Below are positions 17,224 through 29,914 of a DNA stretch of 40,289 nt, piece by piece. The position numbers and the translations under genes were made by a program. Origin of the DNA: Polynucleobacter sp. 31A-FELB (GTDB lineage Bacteria; Pseudomonadota; Gammaproteobacteria; Burkholderiales; Burkholderiaceae); contig NZ_JACVOO010000019.1 in assembly GCF_018882405.1 (NCBI RefSeq), forward strand, positions 1-40,289. Direction: 5' to 3'. The notes under the pieces are model-generated. The model did no database searches. It saw only the letters and a list, made by a program, of their open reading frames with translations, and was not told the origin of the DNA. Position 1 is the stretch's first letter; every line of letters begins with the position of its first letter.

Positions 17224-18294
17224 GTGGATCTAGAGCAATTCATGACAATGTTAGGTTTGTCTGACTTGCAGTTCGCTTTGGCTGTTATTGGCCTTCTGAT
17301 TCTCATTTCAGTGGCCATTTTGAATCTTAAATACGCTCGTGCTCGCCGTAAGGCAAAAGCTGCCGGCGAATACTCTGCTGATGATCGTTTTACAAAGGAA
17401 CCTTCTTTTGGCCCAGGCTTTGCTGAAGCTGAAGATCGGGCCGAACCTTCTTTTGGCGAAATAAATCTCCCAGCAGTTTCCGCTCCTGAAAGTTTTTCAA
17501 TTGATCCTCGGATCGATTGCGTTATTACCCTGCGTTTTGATGAGGGCATCAGCGGCAAAGAAATCTTAGAAGAAATCAATACTTGGAATGAGGTGCCTGC
17601 AACTTCAACGGCGCGCTGGATGTGCGAAGGTTTAAACGCGGATGTTGATGCTGCTGAAGATTGGGAGGCTTTACGCCCAGAAGCGTCTTATTCTGAGTTG
17701 CAGTTGGCAATTCAGTTAGCTAGCCGCCGTGGCCCGATTGGTGTTTTGGAGTTATCTGATTTTTGTTCTCGCGCTCAAGCACTTGCAGAAACTCTGGGTT
17801 CTCAAATTGATATGCCAAGCGTGAGTGCAATGCTTGATAGTGCTAAAGAGCTCGATTCTATGGCCGCAGAGAGTGATATTCAGTTAAGTATTAATGTGCT
17901 TTTCGATGAGGCAACGCCTGGCGCTAACTTTGATGCCTTGATGCGCAAACGGGGTTTTAGACTTTCTCGTAATGGCCGTGCCTATGAGTTCTATAGTAAC
18001 GGCGCACTCATCTTTACCAGTGCGGAAATCGATCCCAATGCGCCTGTTAAACAAGTCACTTTATTGCTTGAAGTGCCCTTGGTCTCTCATGAAGAGCGCG
18101 CTTTCGAGCGCATGCTGGGCGAAGGTATCGAGATCGCCCAAGCTGCCCACGGTCGCTTGGTCGATGACAACGGCATCAATCTGACTGAAGCTGCTGTGAT
18201 TAGCATTCGCCAGCATCTTGATGTCCTATACGCCAATCTCGAGAAGAGCGGCGTTTCAGCTGGCTCTTCTACTGCTAGCAGACTCTTTAGCTAA
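17224..18294 (+). CDS. zipA: Cell division protein ZipA-like, FtsZ-binding
   Basis: ZipA tethers FtsZ filaments to the inner membrane at the division site. This 356-residue protein has a single N-terminal membrane segment (about 15-37), a basic patch after it, a variable linker to about residue 90, and a C-terminal domain with the ZipA fold pattern, including the segment MRKRGFRLSRNGRAYEF. It begins with GTG directly after the smc stop codon. The smc-zipA-ligA order is conserved in Burkholderiales, which supports the name although the primary sequence of ZipA is poorly conserved. Confidence 0.85.
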   Translation: MDLEQFMTMLGLSDLQFALAVIGLLILISVAILNLKYARARRKAKAAGEYSADDRFTKEPSFGPGFAEAEDRAEPSFGEINLPAVSAPESFSIDPRIDCVITLRFDEGISGKEILEEINTWNEVPATSTARWMCEGLNADVDAAEDWEALRPEASYSELQLAIQLASRRGPIGVLELSDFCSRAQALAETLGSQIDMPSVSAMLDSAKELDSMAAESDIQLSINVLFDEATPGANFDALMRKRGFRLSRNGRAYEFYSNGALIFTSAEIDPNAPVKQVTLLLEVPLVSHEERAFERMLGEGIEIAQAAHGRLVDDNGINLTEAAVISIRQHLDVLYANLEKSGVSAGSSTASRLFS

Positions 18295-20319
<2,025 letters not shown>

Positions 20320-20404
20320 ATTTCCATTCATTTAATGCCCACTTGATTCATTAAGAGCATTTTGTGTATTCGGCAGTCGATAATTTCGGCTGTGGCTAAA
20401 AAGC

Positions 20405-20410
20405 TATAAT
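20405..20410 (+). promoter_or_regulatory. Possible -10 box of the hydroxylase gene
   Basis: A perfect TATAAT occurs 72 bases before the GTG start, in the AT-rich 163-base gap after ligA. No convincing -35 hexamer stands 16-18 bases upstream, so this is only a candidate. Confidence 0.35.
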
Positions 20411-20482
20411 TATTAGAAATATCTGTATTCTGCTTTCATGGGCGTAAGAGGCAACTAGATAAAGCAAATAAAAATTTCAGGG

Positions 20483-21391
20483 GTGATTTTTTTAAAGTGG
20501 ATTTTATTATTTCTCTGGGTGTCATCGATACTCTTCTCTCATTTCCGTGGGCGAGTACGATTACCCTTAAGTCGCCTCTTTCTAGATCACTCGGTTATAT
20601 TTGCACCCATCAATGCGGTAATGATCTTTTTTTCAAAGGTACCCACAACCCCATACGTCTCAGTCAGCGAATTTCCTGAGTTAAAAGTCCTTGAGGATAA
20701 TTGGCAGGTATTTCGTGAAGAAGCATTAAATTTATCCAAAATGCAGCGAATTAAAGCATCGGAAAATCATGACGATATAGGCTTTGGTTCTTTCTTTCAG
20801 TATGGGTGGAAACGTTTTTATTTGAAATGGTATGGAGCCAGCCATCCATCTGCTGCTGAATTCTGCCCAAATACATTTGAGGTATTGAAGTCCATCCCTT
20901 CAGTGAAGGCTGCCATGTTTGCTGAGCTGCCTGCTGGAGGTAGACTTAACAAGCATCGAGACCCATATGCAGGATCCTTGCGCTATCACCTCGGCTTAAT
21001 TACTCCTAACGATGATTCTTGTTTTATTGAGGTTGATGGTCAAAGATATAGTTGGCGTGATGGTAAGGGCGTCATTTTTGATGAAACCTATATCCATGAG
21101 GCTCATAACAAGACCGCTGAGTCGCGCATTATTTTATTCTGCGATATTGAGCGCCCAGTGACTTCTACATGGGTGGCCATGCTTAATAAATGGTTTAGCA
21201 AAAATGTAATGACGGCAGGTAGCTCACCAAATGATATTCGTGATCGAACTGGAGCCGTCAATAAGTTAGCTCATTTTCATCATAAGTTTGAGAAAAGGCG
21301 CAGAGAATTTAAGAGGCGCAATCATACCGCTTACAAAATAACTAAATATTTCTGTATTGCCCTGTTAATACTTTGGTTTATTTTCTTTTAA
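20483..21391 (+). CDS. LpxO-like Fe(II)/2-oxoglutarate-dependent hydroxylase
   Basis: The 302-residue protein belongs to the aspartyl/asparaginyl beta-hydroxylase superfamily. The iron triad is H158-x-D160 and H205, and R167 and R215 are candidates for binding 2-oxoglutarate. Hydrophobic segments at the N-terminus (1-18) and C-terminus (285-302) would anchor it in the inner membrane, as in LpxO, which 2-hydroxylates lipid A acyl chains. The assignment to lipid A rather than a protein substrate is inferred from architecture and length. The GTG start is uncertain, because the nearby GGGG is too close to act as a Shine-Dalgarno sequence. It stands alone between ligA and the convergent glnD. Confidence 0.75.
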   Translation: MIFLKWILLFLWVSSILFSHFRGRVRLPLSRLFLDHSVIFAPINAVMIFFSKVPTTPYVSVSEFPELKVLEDNWQVFREEALNLSKMQRIKASENHDDIGFGSFFQYGWKRFYLKWYGASHPSAAEFCPNTFEVLKSIPSVKAAMFAELPAGGRLNKHRDPYAGSLRYHLGLITPNDDSCFIEVDGQRYSWRDGKGVIFDETYIHEAHNKTAESRIILFCDIERPVTSTWVAMLNKWFSKNVMTAGSSPNDIRDRTGAVNKLAHFHHKFEKRRREFKRRNHTAYKITKYFCIALLILWFIFF

Positions 21392-21447
21392 CCAAATTAG
21401 CAGCCCCCGCGTATTCAGCGAGCATTGCACACACTACAGGGCTTAGC

Positions 21448-24051
21448 CTAGACTCCTAAGGCCTCTAGTAAGTCCGTCTCTAACAAGATCTGTAGTTTTG
21501 GATTTTTGCTCAAGTTAGCCGCATCCAATAAGAATACGTCTTCCACTCGCTCGCCCAGGGTATTGATGCGCGCGGTGTGAAGTGAAACCTGATGTTTCGC
21601 TAGCACTCTTGAGATTGCATAGAGCAGGCCGGTGCGATCGCTGGCCGAAAGAGAGAGTGCGTAGTAGTGGCCACGCTCATCTGGAATCATATGAACGCGT
21701 GGCTGAATCGGGAATGTGCGAGATTGTCTTGAAAGTCTTCCCATGCTTGGTGATGGCAATGGATCGTTATTTTGCAATGCAGCTGTGAGTTCGTACTCCA
21801 CCAACTGAATAAGATCGCGGTAGCTTCCACCTTCGTCTACTAAATTGCTGCCTGAGATCTGGAATGTATCCAGTGCATATCCATGTTTTGTGGTGTGAAT
21901 GCGGGCATCCCAAATTGAGAAGCCGTGGCGCTCAAAGTAGGCACAAATTCTGGCAAAGAGATCTTCCTGGTCTTTGACATAGACTGCAATTTGTAACCCT
22001 TCACCAACTGGGGAAATTCGAGCGCGTACAACAGGCGTATCGCTATCAACCTTATTAAATAGATGGCGTGTTAACCAGGCAATATCCGCAGCATCTTGTC
22101 TCAAGAAGAAAGCAACATCCAGCTGTTTCCAGAGATTTTCATAGGCCGAGTCCTCGATTGCATAGAGTCGTAGCTTGGCACGAGACTCTTCTTGATGCTG
22201 TGCAAGTTCTGAAGAGGCATCTGGTTTTGCGCCACCCAATACGCGCAAAGTTACGCGATAGAGGTCTTCTAGTAGCTTACCTTTCCAGGCATTCCACACT
22301 TTAGGGCTGGTTCCACGGACATCGGCAACGGTTAATAGGTAGAGGGCAGTTAGATGACGCTCATCACCAACCTTTTTAGCAAACGCTTGCACCACATAGG
22401 GGTCTGTAATGTCTTGCTTCTGAGCAACTTGACTCATGTTCAAGTGTTCTGCAACCAGCCAAACTAAGAGCTCGGTATCCGCCTTGTTCAATCCATGGTC
22501 TTTTGCAAACTTGCGCATATCCGCTTTACCAAGCTCAGAGTGATCACCGCCACGTCCTTTGGCAATGTCATGAAAGAGGGCGGCAATGACCAATAGCCAA
22601 GGCTTTTCAAAATGGGCAATCAGGCTGCTGCAGAAAGGAAATTCGTGCGTGTGCTCAACCACCATAAAGCGGCGTACATTACGCAGCACCATCAAGATGT
22701 GTTGGTCAACCGTGTAAACGTGAAATAAGTCGTGCTGCATCTGCCCAACGATTTTTCTGAATGCTGGCAGATAGCGACCGAGCACGCTAGTACGGTTCAT
22801 CAGTTGGAAAGCGCGACTAACCCCTTCAGGCTCTTTTAGGATTTCAATAAAGAGTGCGCGGTTGACTGGATCCTTACGCCATTTGCTATCCATCTTCTGA
22901 CGCGCGTTGTACAGCGCTCTAAAGATCGTTGCAGATAGGCTCTTGACGTTGGCAGTTTGTGCAAACACTAGAAAGGTTCGCAGAATTTGCTCTGGATGCT
23001 TCTGAAACAATTGGGGGTCAGTGATATCCAAAACACCTTGACGCTCAAAAAAGCACTCATTGCCTTCGCCAGCAATGGCATGAGTTGTTTTAGATTCTTG
23101 AGGGAAGAGAAGGGCTTCAATATTTTGCAGTAGAACGTCATTCAATTGATTGACCGCTTTAGCTGCCCAATAGTAGCGACGCATGATCGCTTCACTGGCA
23201 AGTCTAGAAGATTCTTCTTGGATGCCCATGGCTGCAGCAAGTGGTGCCTGCAAGTCAAACGCCAGTACATCTTGTCTGCGCTTAGCAAGCAGATGCAGGT
23301 TTGCACGTAGAGTTTCTAAGAAGCGTTGATTGCGATTGAGCTCAGTTAACTCGCGTTGAGTAACTAGACCAGCAAGACTGAGATCCTTGAATGTATTTCC
23401 TAAGTGCGCTGCTTTGCTGACCCAGGAGATTACCTGTAAGTCACGCAATCCACCGGGACTTTCTTTGCAATTGGGCTCCAGAGAGTATGGCGTATCTTGG
23501 TATTTGTAGTGACGCTGAATTTGCTCTGCTAGCTTGGCCTGAAAGAATGACTTTGGATCCAAGGTCTTTGCATAAACAGATTCAAATTCTTTGAAGAGTG
23601 TCTTCTTGCCGCAGATCAGCCTGGATTCCAGCAGGGAGGTGCGAACGGTAATATCCTGCTCGGCCTCGGAAACGCATTCAGCTACCGTTCTGACGGAGGA
23701 GCCAATTTCTAAACCAGTATCCCAGCATTGCGCTACAAACTTTTCAATCTTGGCAGCAAGCACATCTTCAAAGAATTTCTTATCCGCTGGAAGCAGAATC
23801 AAAATATCAATATCGGAGTAAGGAAACAGCGCGCCTCTACCAAATCCGCCCACGGCCACCAGAGTGGCGTCTGTATTTAAGTCACACGAATTCCATAAGC
23901 TGATGAGGAGTTCATCGCTGAGTTTGCTGAGTTGTTTGGTTAAGCGCCCAACAACTTGATGCTCACGAAAATCGTCATAGGCTAATTCTCGCGCAGCCCT
24001 TAAGCTGGCAATGTCTGCAATAGGTTTAATCGCTACGAGAGTTTGACCCAT
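21448..24051 (-). CDS. glnD: Bifunctional uridylyltransferase/uridylyl-removing enzyme GlnD
   Basis: GlnD senses glutamine and adds or removes UMP on PII proteins, and so controls nitrogen assimilation. The 867-residue protein has the nucleotidyltransferase motif GGFGRG at 68-73 with D80 and D82, a central helical region, an HD domain with H494/D495 for deuridylylation, and two C-terminal ACT domains (about 680-745 and 795-860) that bind glutamine. All active-site residues look intact. It lies 21 bases downstream of map; the map-glnD pairing is frequent in proteobacteria. Confidence 0.96.
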   Translation of the reverse strand: MGQTLVAIKPIADIASLRAARELAYDDFREHQVVGRLTKQLSKLSDELLISLWNSCDLNTDATLVAVGGFGRGALFPYSDIDILILLPADKKFFEDVLAAKIEKFVAQCWDTGLEIGSSVRTVAECVSEAEQDITVRTSLLESRLICGKKTLFKEFESVYAKTLDPKSFFQAKLAEQIQRHYKYQDTPYSLEPNCKESPGGLRDLQVISWVSKAAHLGNTFKDLSLAGLVTQRELTELNRNQRFLETLRANLHLLAKRRQDVLAFDLQAPLAAAMGIQEESSRLASEAIMRRYYWAAKAVNQLNDVLLQNIEALLFPQESKTTHAIAGEGNECFFERQGVLDITDPQLFQKHPEQILRTFLVFAQTANVKSLSATIFRALYNARQKMDSKWRKDPVNRALFIEILKEPEGVSRAFQLMNRTSVLGRYLPAFRKIVGQMQHDLFHVYTVDQHILMVLRNVRRFMVVEHTHEFPFCSSLIAHFEKPWLLVIAALFHDIAKGRGGDHSELGKADMRKFAKDHGLNKADTELLVWLVAEHLNMSQVAQKQDITDPYVVQAFAKKVGDERHLTALYLLTVADVRGTSPKVWNAWKGKLLEDLYRVTLRVLGGAKPDASSELAQHQEESRAKLRLYAIEDSAYENLWKQLDVAFFLRQDAADIAWLTRHLFNKVDSDTPVVRARISPVGEGLQIAVYVKDQEDLFARICAYFERHGFSIWDARIHTTKHGYALDTFQISGSNLVDEGGSYRDLIQLVEYELTAALQNNDPLPSPSMGRLSRQSRTFPIQPRVHMIPDERGHYYALSLSASDRTGLLYAISRVLAKHQVSLHTARINTLGERVEDVFLLDAANLSKNPKLQILLETDLLEALGV

Positions 24052-24072
24052 TGCTATTAAGCTAATTGGTAA

Positions 24073-24909
24073 TTAAGCGTTAGCCAGATTTGGTCTAAAT
24101 GAAAGACCTTTAACGCAATCTGGAATCGGATTGCTACCCTCTGACCAAGTTAATACCTCTACACCAGTGGCGGTTACTAAGAGCGTGTGCTCCCATTGTG
24201 CCGAGAGGCTACGGTCTTTAGTCTTCACAGTCCATTGATCAGGCATCGTACGAATATCTCGCTTGCCAGCATTAATCATTGGTTCAATAGTGAAGGTCAT
24301 ACCTTCTTTTAATTTCTCACCGGTACCGGGGCGGCCATAGTGAAGAATCTGTGGATCTTGATGGAATACCTTACCAATGCCATGGCCGCAATATTCACGG
24401 ACAACGGAGTAGCCAGCATTTTCAGCATGGGTCTGAATGACATGGCCAATATCGCCTAGTGATGCACCAGGTTTGACTTGAGCAATGCCAAGCCACATAC
24501 ATTCAAAAGTAATTTGGGTCAGGCGCTTTGCGAGTACTGAAACTTCACCAACCATAAACATACGACTGGTATCGCCGTAGTAACCATCGGGAGTGATCAC
24601 GGTGATATCGAGATTCACGACGTCGCCAGTTTTTAGAATCTTCTCTCCAGGAATGCCATGGCAAATCACATCATTTACCGAAGTGCAGATGGATGCTGGA
24701 AAGGGTGGATAGCCTGGCGGCTGGTAGTTCAGTGGGGCTGGAATAGTCTTTTGGACGTCGCGCATATATTCATGACAAATGCGGTCCAGTTCAGCCGTGC
24801 TGACACCAGCTTTGACATGTGGAGCAACGTGATCAAGAACTTCGCTGGCTAAGCGGCCAGCTTCGCGCATCCCTTGGATGTCTTTTTCTGCGGTAAATAC
24901 ACTATTCAT
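24073..24909 (-). CDS. map: Methionine aminopeptidase type I
   Basis: It removes the initiator methionine from nascent proteins. The 278-residue product carries the five metal ligands of the family: D101 and D113 (the latter in GDTSRMF), H176 in CGHGIG, E209 in TIEP and E240 in the WEHT motif. It is slightly longer than the E. coli enzyme at the C-terminus. The start is ATG at 24909 with AAGG just before it. It diverges from rpsB, a common arrangement, with 256 bases between the starts. Confidence 0.96.
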   Translation of the reverse strand: MNSVFTAEKDIQGMREAGRLASEVLDHVAPHVKAGVSTAELDRICHEYMRDVQKTIPAPLNYQPPGYPPFPASICTSVNDVICHGIPGEKILKTGDVVNLDITVITPDGYYGDTSRMFMVGEVSVLAKRLTQITFECMWLGIAQVKPGASLGDIGHVIQTHAENAGYSVVREYCGHGIGKVFHQDPQILHYGRPGTGEKLKEGMTFTIEPMINAGKRDIRTMPDQWTVKTKDRSLSAQWEHTLLVTATGVEVLTWSEGSNPIPDCVKGLSFRPNLANA

Positions 24910-25051
24910 GCCTTGATTATCAACGACTTGGCAGTTTTTGGCAGATCTGTAGTGCTTAAAAATTGGGCAAATAAGCCATTTGAAGGTATTTCCCAGGGGA
25001 TTTAGATTGCTTGTGTGGGGTAGCAGGGGTCTAGGTGATTGATATTTAAGC

Positions 25052-25057
25052 TATAAT
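25052..25057 (+). promoter_or_regulatory. -10 box of the rpsB promoter
   Basis: A perfect TATAAT in the map-rpsB divergent gap, 109 bases before the rpsB start. The -35 region is weak (GTCTAG at 17 bases), which is tolerated in some ribosomal promoters. The distance leaves a leader of about 100 bases. Confidence 0.5.
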
Positions 25058-25090
25058 TTCTTTCTCAGGTCAATTTTGATCTGAAATCGC

Positions 25091-25140
25091 GGGTTGAGCC
25101 TTCCAGGGTGGCGTTTTTTAGCGCAGCTAGGACTCAATCT
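25091..25140 (+). promoter_or_regulatory. Structured rpsB leader, possible S2 autoregulatory element
   Basis: In the leader GGTTGAG (25092-25098) pairs with CTCAATC (25133-25139), with an inner GGCG/GCGC stem around 25110-25124. S2 represses its own operon through the rpsB leader in several proteobacteria. The position and hairpin fit such a site, but I could not match the specific consensus by eye. Confidence 0.4.
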
Positions 25141-25165
25141 TAGAAATTAACCCTTAGGAGAAGTT

Positions 25166-25915
25166 ATGTCAGTAACTATGCGTCAAATGCTGGAAGCCGG
25201 TTGCCATTTTGGTCACCAAACCCGTTTCTGGTCCCCAAGAATGGCCCCGTATATTTTCGGCCATCGCAACAAAATTCACATCATCAACTTGGAAAAAACA
25301 TTGCCAATGTTTCAGGACGCCCTGAAATTTGCAAAACAAGTTGCTGCTAATCGTGGAACTATCTTATTCGTTGGTACTAAGCGTCAATCACGCGAGATCA
25401 TTGCTGAAGAAGCTGCTCGTGCTGGTATGCCTTACATCGACAGCCGTTGGTTGGGCGGTACGCTCACAAACTTCAAAACTGTTAAAGGTTCCCTCAAGCG
25501 TTTGAAGGATATGGCAGTTGCTAAAGAAGCTGGCGATTGGGAAAAGCTTTCCAAGAAAGAAGCTTTGACTAACGATCGCGATCTCGACAAGTTGCAAAAA
25601 GCGCTTGGCGGTATTCAAGATTTGAACGGCGTTCCTGATGCGATTTTCGTAGTGGACGTTGGCTATCACAAGATTGCTATTACCGAAGCTAACAAGCTTG
25701 GTATTCCTGTTATCGCTGTGGTTGATACCAATCACTCACCAGAAGGCGTTGATTACATCATCCCTGGTAACGATGACTCCAGCAAAGCTGTTCTTCTCTA
25801 CGCTCGTGGCATTGCTGACGCAATCCTCGAAGGTAAATCAAACTCTGTTCAAGAAATCTTGACTGCCGTTAAAGAAGGCGAAGAAGAGTTTGTTGAAGAA
25901 GGGAAAGCTGAATAA
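25166..25915 (+). CDS. rpsB: 30S ribosomal protein S2
   Basis: S2 is a late-assembling protein of the small subunit and interacts with S1. The 249-residue sequence has the typical beginning [21 protein letters not shown], the helical hairpin around 105-155 and the segment [19 protein letters not shown] near the C-terminal half. A good Shine-Dalgarno sequence (TAGGAG) precedes the ATG. Its stop codon overlaps the tsf start by one base (TAATG), so the pair is translationally linked. Confidence 0.98.
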   Translation: MSVTMRQMLEAGCHFGHQTRFWSPRMAPYIFGHRNKIHIINLEKTLPMFQDALKFAKQVAANRGTILFVGTKRQSREIIAEEAARAGMPYIDSRWLGGTLTNFKTVKGSLKRLKDMAVAKEAGDWEKLSKKEALTNDRDLDKLQKALGGIQDLNGVPDAIFVVDVGYHKIAITEANKLGIPVIAVVDTNHSPEGVDYIIPGNDDSSKAVLLYARGIADAILEGKSNSVQEILTAVKEGEEEFVEEGKAE

Positions 25916-26793
25916 TGGCCGCTATTACCGCTGCAATGGTTGGCGAGTTACGCGCCAAGACTGATGCTCCGATGATGGAGTGCAAAAAAGCATTGACTGA
26001 AGCTGATGGCGATATGGCTCGTGCAGAAGAAATTCTGCGTGTAAAGCTCGGTAGCAAAGCTGGTAAGGCGGCATCCCGCGTTACTGCTGAAGGTATTGTT
26101 GCTTCAGCCATTAATGGCACTACAGGTACTTTGCTTGAAGTGAATTGCGAGACTGACTTCGTTTCAAAGAATGATGATTTCTTAGCATTTACACAAGCCT
26201 GCGCAAATCTGATTTCTGAAAAGAATCCAGCTGACGTTGCTGCATTACTTGCATTGCCAATGAATGGTCAAACTGTTGATGAAGTTCGTAGCGCCTTGAT
26301 CGGTAAGATCGGCGAGAACATCATGCCACGCCGCTTCAAGCGTTTCGCTGGTAGCAACAAGTTGGTTTCTTACCTCCACGGTACTCGTATTGGCGTTATG
26401 GTTGAGTTCGAAGGTGATGAGACTGCAGCTAAGGACGTGGCAATGCATATTGCTGCAATGAAGCCAGTGGCTTTGTCGATGGCTGATGTTCCTGCTGAAG
26501 CAATTGCTGTTGAGCGTAGTGTTGCTGTTCAAAAAGCTGCTGAATCTGGCAAGCCACCAGAAATCGTTGAGAAGATGGTTGAAGGTTCTATTCAGAAGTA
26601 CCTCAAAGAGGTTTCTTTGTTGAACCAAACTTTCGTTAAAAACGATAAGCAATCTGTTGAGCAGATGCTCAAAGCAGCAAACACAACAATCAAGGGCTTC
26701 ACAATGTTTGTTGTAGGTGAGGGCATTGAGAAGCGTCAAGACGACTTTGCGGCTGAAGTTGCCGCACAAGTGGCTGCTGCTAAAGGCGCTTAA
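25915..26793 (+). CDS. tsf: Elongation factor Ts
   Basis: EF-Ts exchanges GDP for GTP on EF-Tu. The 292-residue product has the N-terminal UBA-like domain with [12 protein letters not shown], the contact segment [14 protein letters not shown], and a second core subdomain. It is of normal length and begins within the rpsB stop codon. A strong terminator follows 45 bases after its stop, so rpsB-tsf is a closed unit. Confidence 0.98.
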   Translation: MAAITAAMVGELRAKTDAPMMECKKALTEADGDMARAEEILRVKLGSKAGKAASRVTAEGIVASAINGTTGTLLEVNCETDFVSKNDDFLAFTQACANLISEKNPADVAALLALPMNGQTVDEVRSALIGKIGENIMPRRFKRFAGSNKLVSYLHGTRIGVMVEFEGDETAAKDVAMHIAAMKPVALSMADVPAEAIAVERSVAVQKAAESGKPPEIVEKMVEGSIQKYLKEVSLLNQTFVKNDKQSVEQMLKAANTTIKGFTMFVVGEGIEKRQDDFAAEVAAQVAAAKGA

Positions 26794-26838
26794 TTAGCTC
26801 CAAAACTGCTGGGCTTGCCCAGTAAGGCTGTAATACCC

Positions 26839-26878
26839 AAAAGGGCATAGAAATCTTGGTTTCTATGCCCTTTTGTTT
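26839..26878 (+). terminator. Rho-independent terminator of rpsB-tsf
   Basis: AAAAGGGCATAGAAA (26839-26853) and TTTCTATGCCCTTTT (26860-26874) form a perfect 15-bp stem with a six-base loop, and the stem runs into a T-rich tail (TTTTGTTT). Confidence 0.93.
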
Positions 26879-26902
26879 GATCTGTGCCAAGCCCTTTATA
26901 AT
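26873..26902 (+). promoter_or_regulatory. pyrH promoter
   Basis: TATAAT at 26897-26902 is preceded by TTGTTT at 26873-26878 with an 18-base spacer, right at the tail of the tsf terminator. GCCC and GGGC flank the -10 box symmetrically (26891-26907), which may be a protein-binding dyad. Confidence 0.55.
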
Positions 26903-26982
26903 TTGGGCAAGATATTAAAAAGTACTTAAAGATCAATAAGCTAAGCAAGTAAATTGCTTGGCAAATTACGGAAAATAAAACG

Positions 26983-27693
26983 ATGCCAGCCTACAAACGT
27001 GTTCTCTTAAAACTCTCTGGTGAAGCCCTCATGGGGGATGATGCTTTTGGCATCAATCCAGTCACCATTGATTCCATGGTTAAAGAAATTGCTGATGTAG
27101 TAAATAGCGGTGTTCAATTGGCTATTGTGATCGGTGGCGGAAATATTTTCCGTGGTGTAGCAGGTGGTGCGGCCGGCATGGATCGCGCAACCGCTGACTA
27201 CATGGGAATGCTTGCCACCATGATGAACTCACTTGCACTACAAGATGCTTTGCGCCAGAAAGGTGTTGAGGCGCGCGTGCAATCTGCCTTAAGAATGGAT
27301 CAAGTAGTTGAGCCTTATATTCGCCCGCGTGCAATTCGTGCATTGAGCGAAGGCAAAGTAGTGATCTTTGCTGCGGGTACTGGTAACCCGTTCTTCACTA
27401 CTGATACAGCTGCTGCTTTGCGCGGTGCTGAGATGGCTGCAGAGATCGTTCTAAAGGCCACGAAGGTAGATGGCATTTACAGCGCTGATCCAATGAAGGA
27501 TCCAACAGCCACTCTCTACAAAACAATTACTTTTGATGAGGCAATCATCAAAAACTTGCAAGTGATGGACGCAACTGCTTTTGCATTGTGTCGTGATCGC
27601 AAATTACCAATCAAAGTGTTTTCGATTCTCAAGCCAGGCGCATTGATGCGCGTGGTTCAGGGCGAATCTGAAGGTACTTTAGTACACGTTTAA
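26983..27693 (+). CDS. pyrH: UMP kinase
   Basis: The enzyme phosphorylates UMP to UDP in pyrimidine nucleotide synthesis; bacterial UMP kinases are hexameric amino-acid-kinase-fold proteins allosterically controlled by GTP and UTP. The 236-residue product shows KLSGEAL at 10-16, GGGNIFRG at 51-58 and the C-terminal-half segment [12 protein letters not shown]. Length is normal. It begins the pyrH-frr-uppS-cdsA-dxr-rseP-bamA series after its own promoter. Confidence 0.97.
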   Translation: MPAYKRVLLKLSGEALMGDDAFGINPVTIDSMVKEIADVVNSGVQLAIVIGGGNIFRGVAGGAAGMDRATADYMGMLATMMNSLALQDALRQKGVEARVQSALRMDQVVEPYIRPRAIRALSEGKVVIFAAGTGNPFFTTDTAAALRGAEMAAEIVLKATKVDGIYSADPMKDPTATLYKTITFDEAIIKNLQVMDATAFALCRDRKLPIKVFSILKPGALMRVVQGESEGTLVHV

Positions 27694-27704
27694 TAGGAGG
27701 CTTG

Positions 27705-28265
27705 ATGTCCGCAGCAGAAATTAAAACCACTACCGATCAAAAGATGCAGAAGTCTCTTGAGGCTTTGAAATCCAATTTAGCCAAGATTCGTTCTGGTCGT
27801 GCAAATCCGGGAATTTTGGAGCACATCCAGGTCGATTACTACGGTAACCCAACACCGCTAAGCCAAGTTGCTAGCTTGGGTTTGGCTGATGCTAGAACCA
27901 TTAACGTTCAACCATTTGAAAAGACTATGGTTGGCGCAATTGAGAAGGCGATTCGTGATTCTGACTTAGGTCTTAATCCAGCTTCACAAGGTACTGTGAT
28001 TCGCGTACCAATGCCTGCGCTGACTGAAGAGCGTCGCCGTGATCTGACCAAGGTTGTTAAAAACGAAGGTGAAGAAACTAAGATCGCTGTACGCAATTTA
28101 CGTCGTGATGCAAACGAACATCTCAAGCGCCTTACTAAGGATAAAGAAATTTCTGAGGACGACGAGCGTCGTGCAACTGATGACATTCAGAAGATGACTG
28201 ATCGTGCAGTAGTTGATGTCGACAAAATCATCTCTGAAAAAGAAAAAGAGATCATGACGGTTTAA
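27705..28265 (+). CDS. frr: Ribosome recycling factor
   Basis: RRF splits post-termination ribosomes together with EF-G. The 186-residue product shows the family sequence [12 protein letters not shown] near residue 28 and the C-terminal helices. The ATG at 27705 was chosen over the in-frame TTG three bases earlier, because AGGAGG at 27695-27700 is too close to the TTG and the resulting length matches the family. It follows pyrH by 11 bases. Confidence 0.97.
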   Translation: MSAAEIKTTTDQKMQKSLEALKSNLAKIRSGRANPGILEHIQVDYYGNPTPLSQVASLGLADARTINVQPFEKTMVGAIEKAIRDSDLGLNPASQGTVIRVPMPALTEERRRDLTKVVKNEGEETKIAVRNLRRDANEHLKRLTKDKEISEDDERRATDDIQKMTDRAVVDVDKIISEKEKEIMTV

Positions 28266-28293
28266 TCGTCAGGTTATTTTTATTATTCGCTTT

Positions 28294-29067
28294 ATGACAC
28301 AGCACACTAGCTCTACCTTGGTTGTTCCAGAGGTCAGTGCTATCCCTCGCCATGTTGCCATCATCATGGACGGCAACGGGCGTTGGGCCAGTAAGCGTTT
28401 CATGCCGCGGGTAGCGGGGCACTCAGAAGGTTTGGGTGCTGTTCGCAAGATTGTTCAAGAGTGTCGCCGCCTAGGCGTGGAATATCTCACTGTATTTGCA
28501 TTCAGCTCTGAAAATTGGCGCCGCCCACCAGAGGAGGTGGGCTTCTTAATGAAGTTGTTTCTTAAGTCATTAAAGAGCGAAGTTTTTCGTCTCGCCGAAA
28601 ACGATATCTCCTTACGTCTCATTGGCGACCTTAGCCGCTTTGATTCTGCTATCCAGGAGATGGTGCAATTCTCCGAAGAAAAAACTGCTGGCTGCAAAGG
28701 ACTCACTTTTACGATCGCAGCTAACTATGGTGGCCGTTGGGATATCTTGCAGGCAATGCGCCAATGCTTGACAGCCAATCCTGGCTTGAAGCCGGAACAA
28801 GTCTCTGAAGAGTTATTGCAACCCCATTTATCCATGGCTTATGCACCAGAGCCGGATTTGTTTATTCGCACTGGTGGTGAACAGCGCGTCAGCAACTTCT
28901 TGCTCTGGCAACTAGCTTATACCGAGTTGTATTTCACGGATACTCTTTGGCCTGATTTTGATGAGGCTGAACTACATAAAGCGTTTGACTGGTTTAGTCA
29001 GCGCGAGCGTCGTTTTGGACGCACCAGTGCTCAGCTGGCTTCCGAGCCTTTGAGTGACGCAGTCTAA
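28294..29067 (+). CDS. uppS: Undecaprenyl diphosphate synthase (cis-prenyltransferase)
   Basis: It makes the C55 carrier lipid for peptidoglycan and O-antigen synthesis. The 257-residue protein has the catalytic D26 in MDGNGRWA (25-32), the region VFAFSSENW and the pyrophosphate-binding C-terminal segment [20 protein letters not shown], all typical. The ATG lies 28 bases after frr. Length agrees with the family. Confidence 0.97.
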   Translation: MTQHTSSTLVVPEVSAIPRHVAIIMDGNGRWASKRFMPRVAGHSEGLGAVRKIVQECRRLGVEYLTVFAFSSENWRRPPEEVGFLMKLFLKSLKSEVFRLAENDISLRLIGDLSRFDSAIQEMVQFSEEKTAGCKGLTFTIAANYGGRWDILQAMRQCLTANPGLKPEQVSEELLQPHLSMAYAPEPDLFIRTGGEQRVSNFLLWQLAYTELYFTDTLWPDFDEAELHKAFDWFSQRERRFGRTSAQLASEPLSDAV

Positions 29068-29086
29068 GTACCTCTCACTTCCCCAT

Positions 29087-29914
29087 ATGCTTAAAACTCG
29101 AATCATTACTGCCACTATTTTGATGGCAGTGCTATTGCCTATCTTGTTTTTATTGCCGCCGATTTATTTAGGTGGATTCTTTCTAGTGGCACTAGTTGCC
29201 GCCGCCTGGGAATGGAGTCGCATGATTGCTCCTGAGGCAAGAAAAGCTGCCTGGCTCTATGCCGTTTTTTGTTTGGCTATCATTTTATTTTTGCTGGGCA
29301 CACAGGCAATCTCATGGCAGTTCTCCTTGCTGATGATGGCGGTCTTATTTTGGTTTTTCCTGGCGCCATTTATTTTAGCAAAAGGGATGAATCTTTCCCT
29401 TCAAAAATTCAAACCTTTCTACAGCATTTTGGGCTTAATCATTCTGCCGGCCACTTGGTTCGCATTGGTATTCCTGCGTGAACTCGGCTTAGTCTTTTTA
29501 TTAAGCAGCATGGCTCTAGTTTGGGTTGCGGATATTGGCGCATATTTCGTTGGCAAGGCTTTTGGTAAACATAAGTTGGCCGTAAATATCAGCCCAGGGA
29601 AGTCGATTGAAGGGGCATTGGGCGGCCTTGTGCTTTGCTATATCTATGCATTTCTTTGTGTAATGTATTTGCCGCTAGGTGATACTTTATTTGGCGCTTG
29701 GGCCATTCGATTTGGCTGGGTACCCATGTTCTTAATGGTTACTGTATTGGCTGCATTTAGCGTCTTCGGTGATTTGTTTGAGTCTCAGTTAAAGCGCTTG
29801 GCTGGTGTTAAAGATAGCAGTCATTTGTTGCCCGGTCATGGTGGTGTACTCGATCGGGTTGATGCACTTATCCCAACAATGCCGATAGCTGCTCTACTAG
29901 CTGGATTGATTTGA
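29087..29914 (+). CDS. cdsA: Phosphatidate cytidylyltransferase
   Basis: This integral inner-membrane enzyme makes CDP-diacylglycerol, the precursor of all phospholipids. The 275-residue form has several hydrophobic segments and the C-terminal signature with [19 protein letters not shown] and DRVDAL. A GTG at 29054 would add 11 polar residues and overlap uppS by 14 bases; the ATG at 29087 (MLKTRIITA) is preferred because it matches usual CdsA N-termini, though neither start has a strong Shine-Dalgarno site. Confidence 0.94.
   Translation: MLKTRIITATILMAVLLPILFLLPPIYLGGFFLVALVAAAWEWSRMIAPEARKAAWLYAVFCLAIILFLLGTQAISWQFSLLMMAVLFWFFLAPFILAKGMNLSLQKFKPFYSILGLIILPATWFALVFLRELGLVFLLSSMALVWVADIGAYFVGKAFGKHKLAVNISPGKSIEGALGGLVLCYIYAFLCVMYLPLGDTLFGAWAIRFGWVPMFLMVTVLAAFSVFGDLFESQLKRLAGVKDSSHLLPGHGGVLDRVDALIPTMPIAALLAGLI

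Noticed and set aside
29054..29086. Longer CdsA from GTG within uppS
   Set aside because: It adds 11 polar residues before the usual MLKTRIITA beginning and has no better ribosome site.
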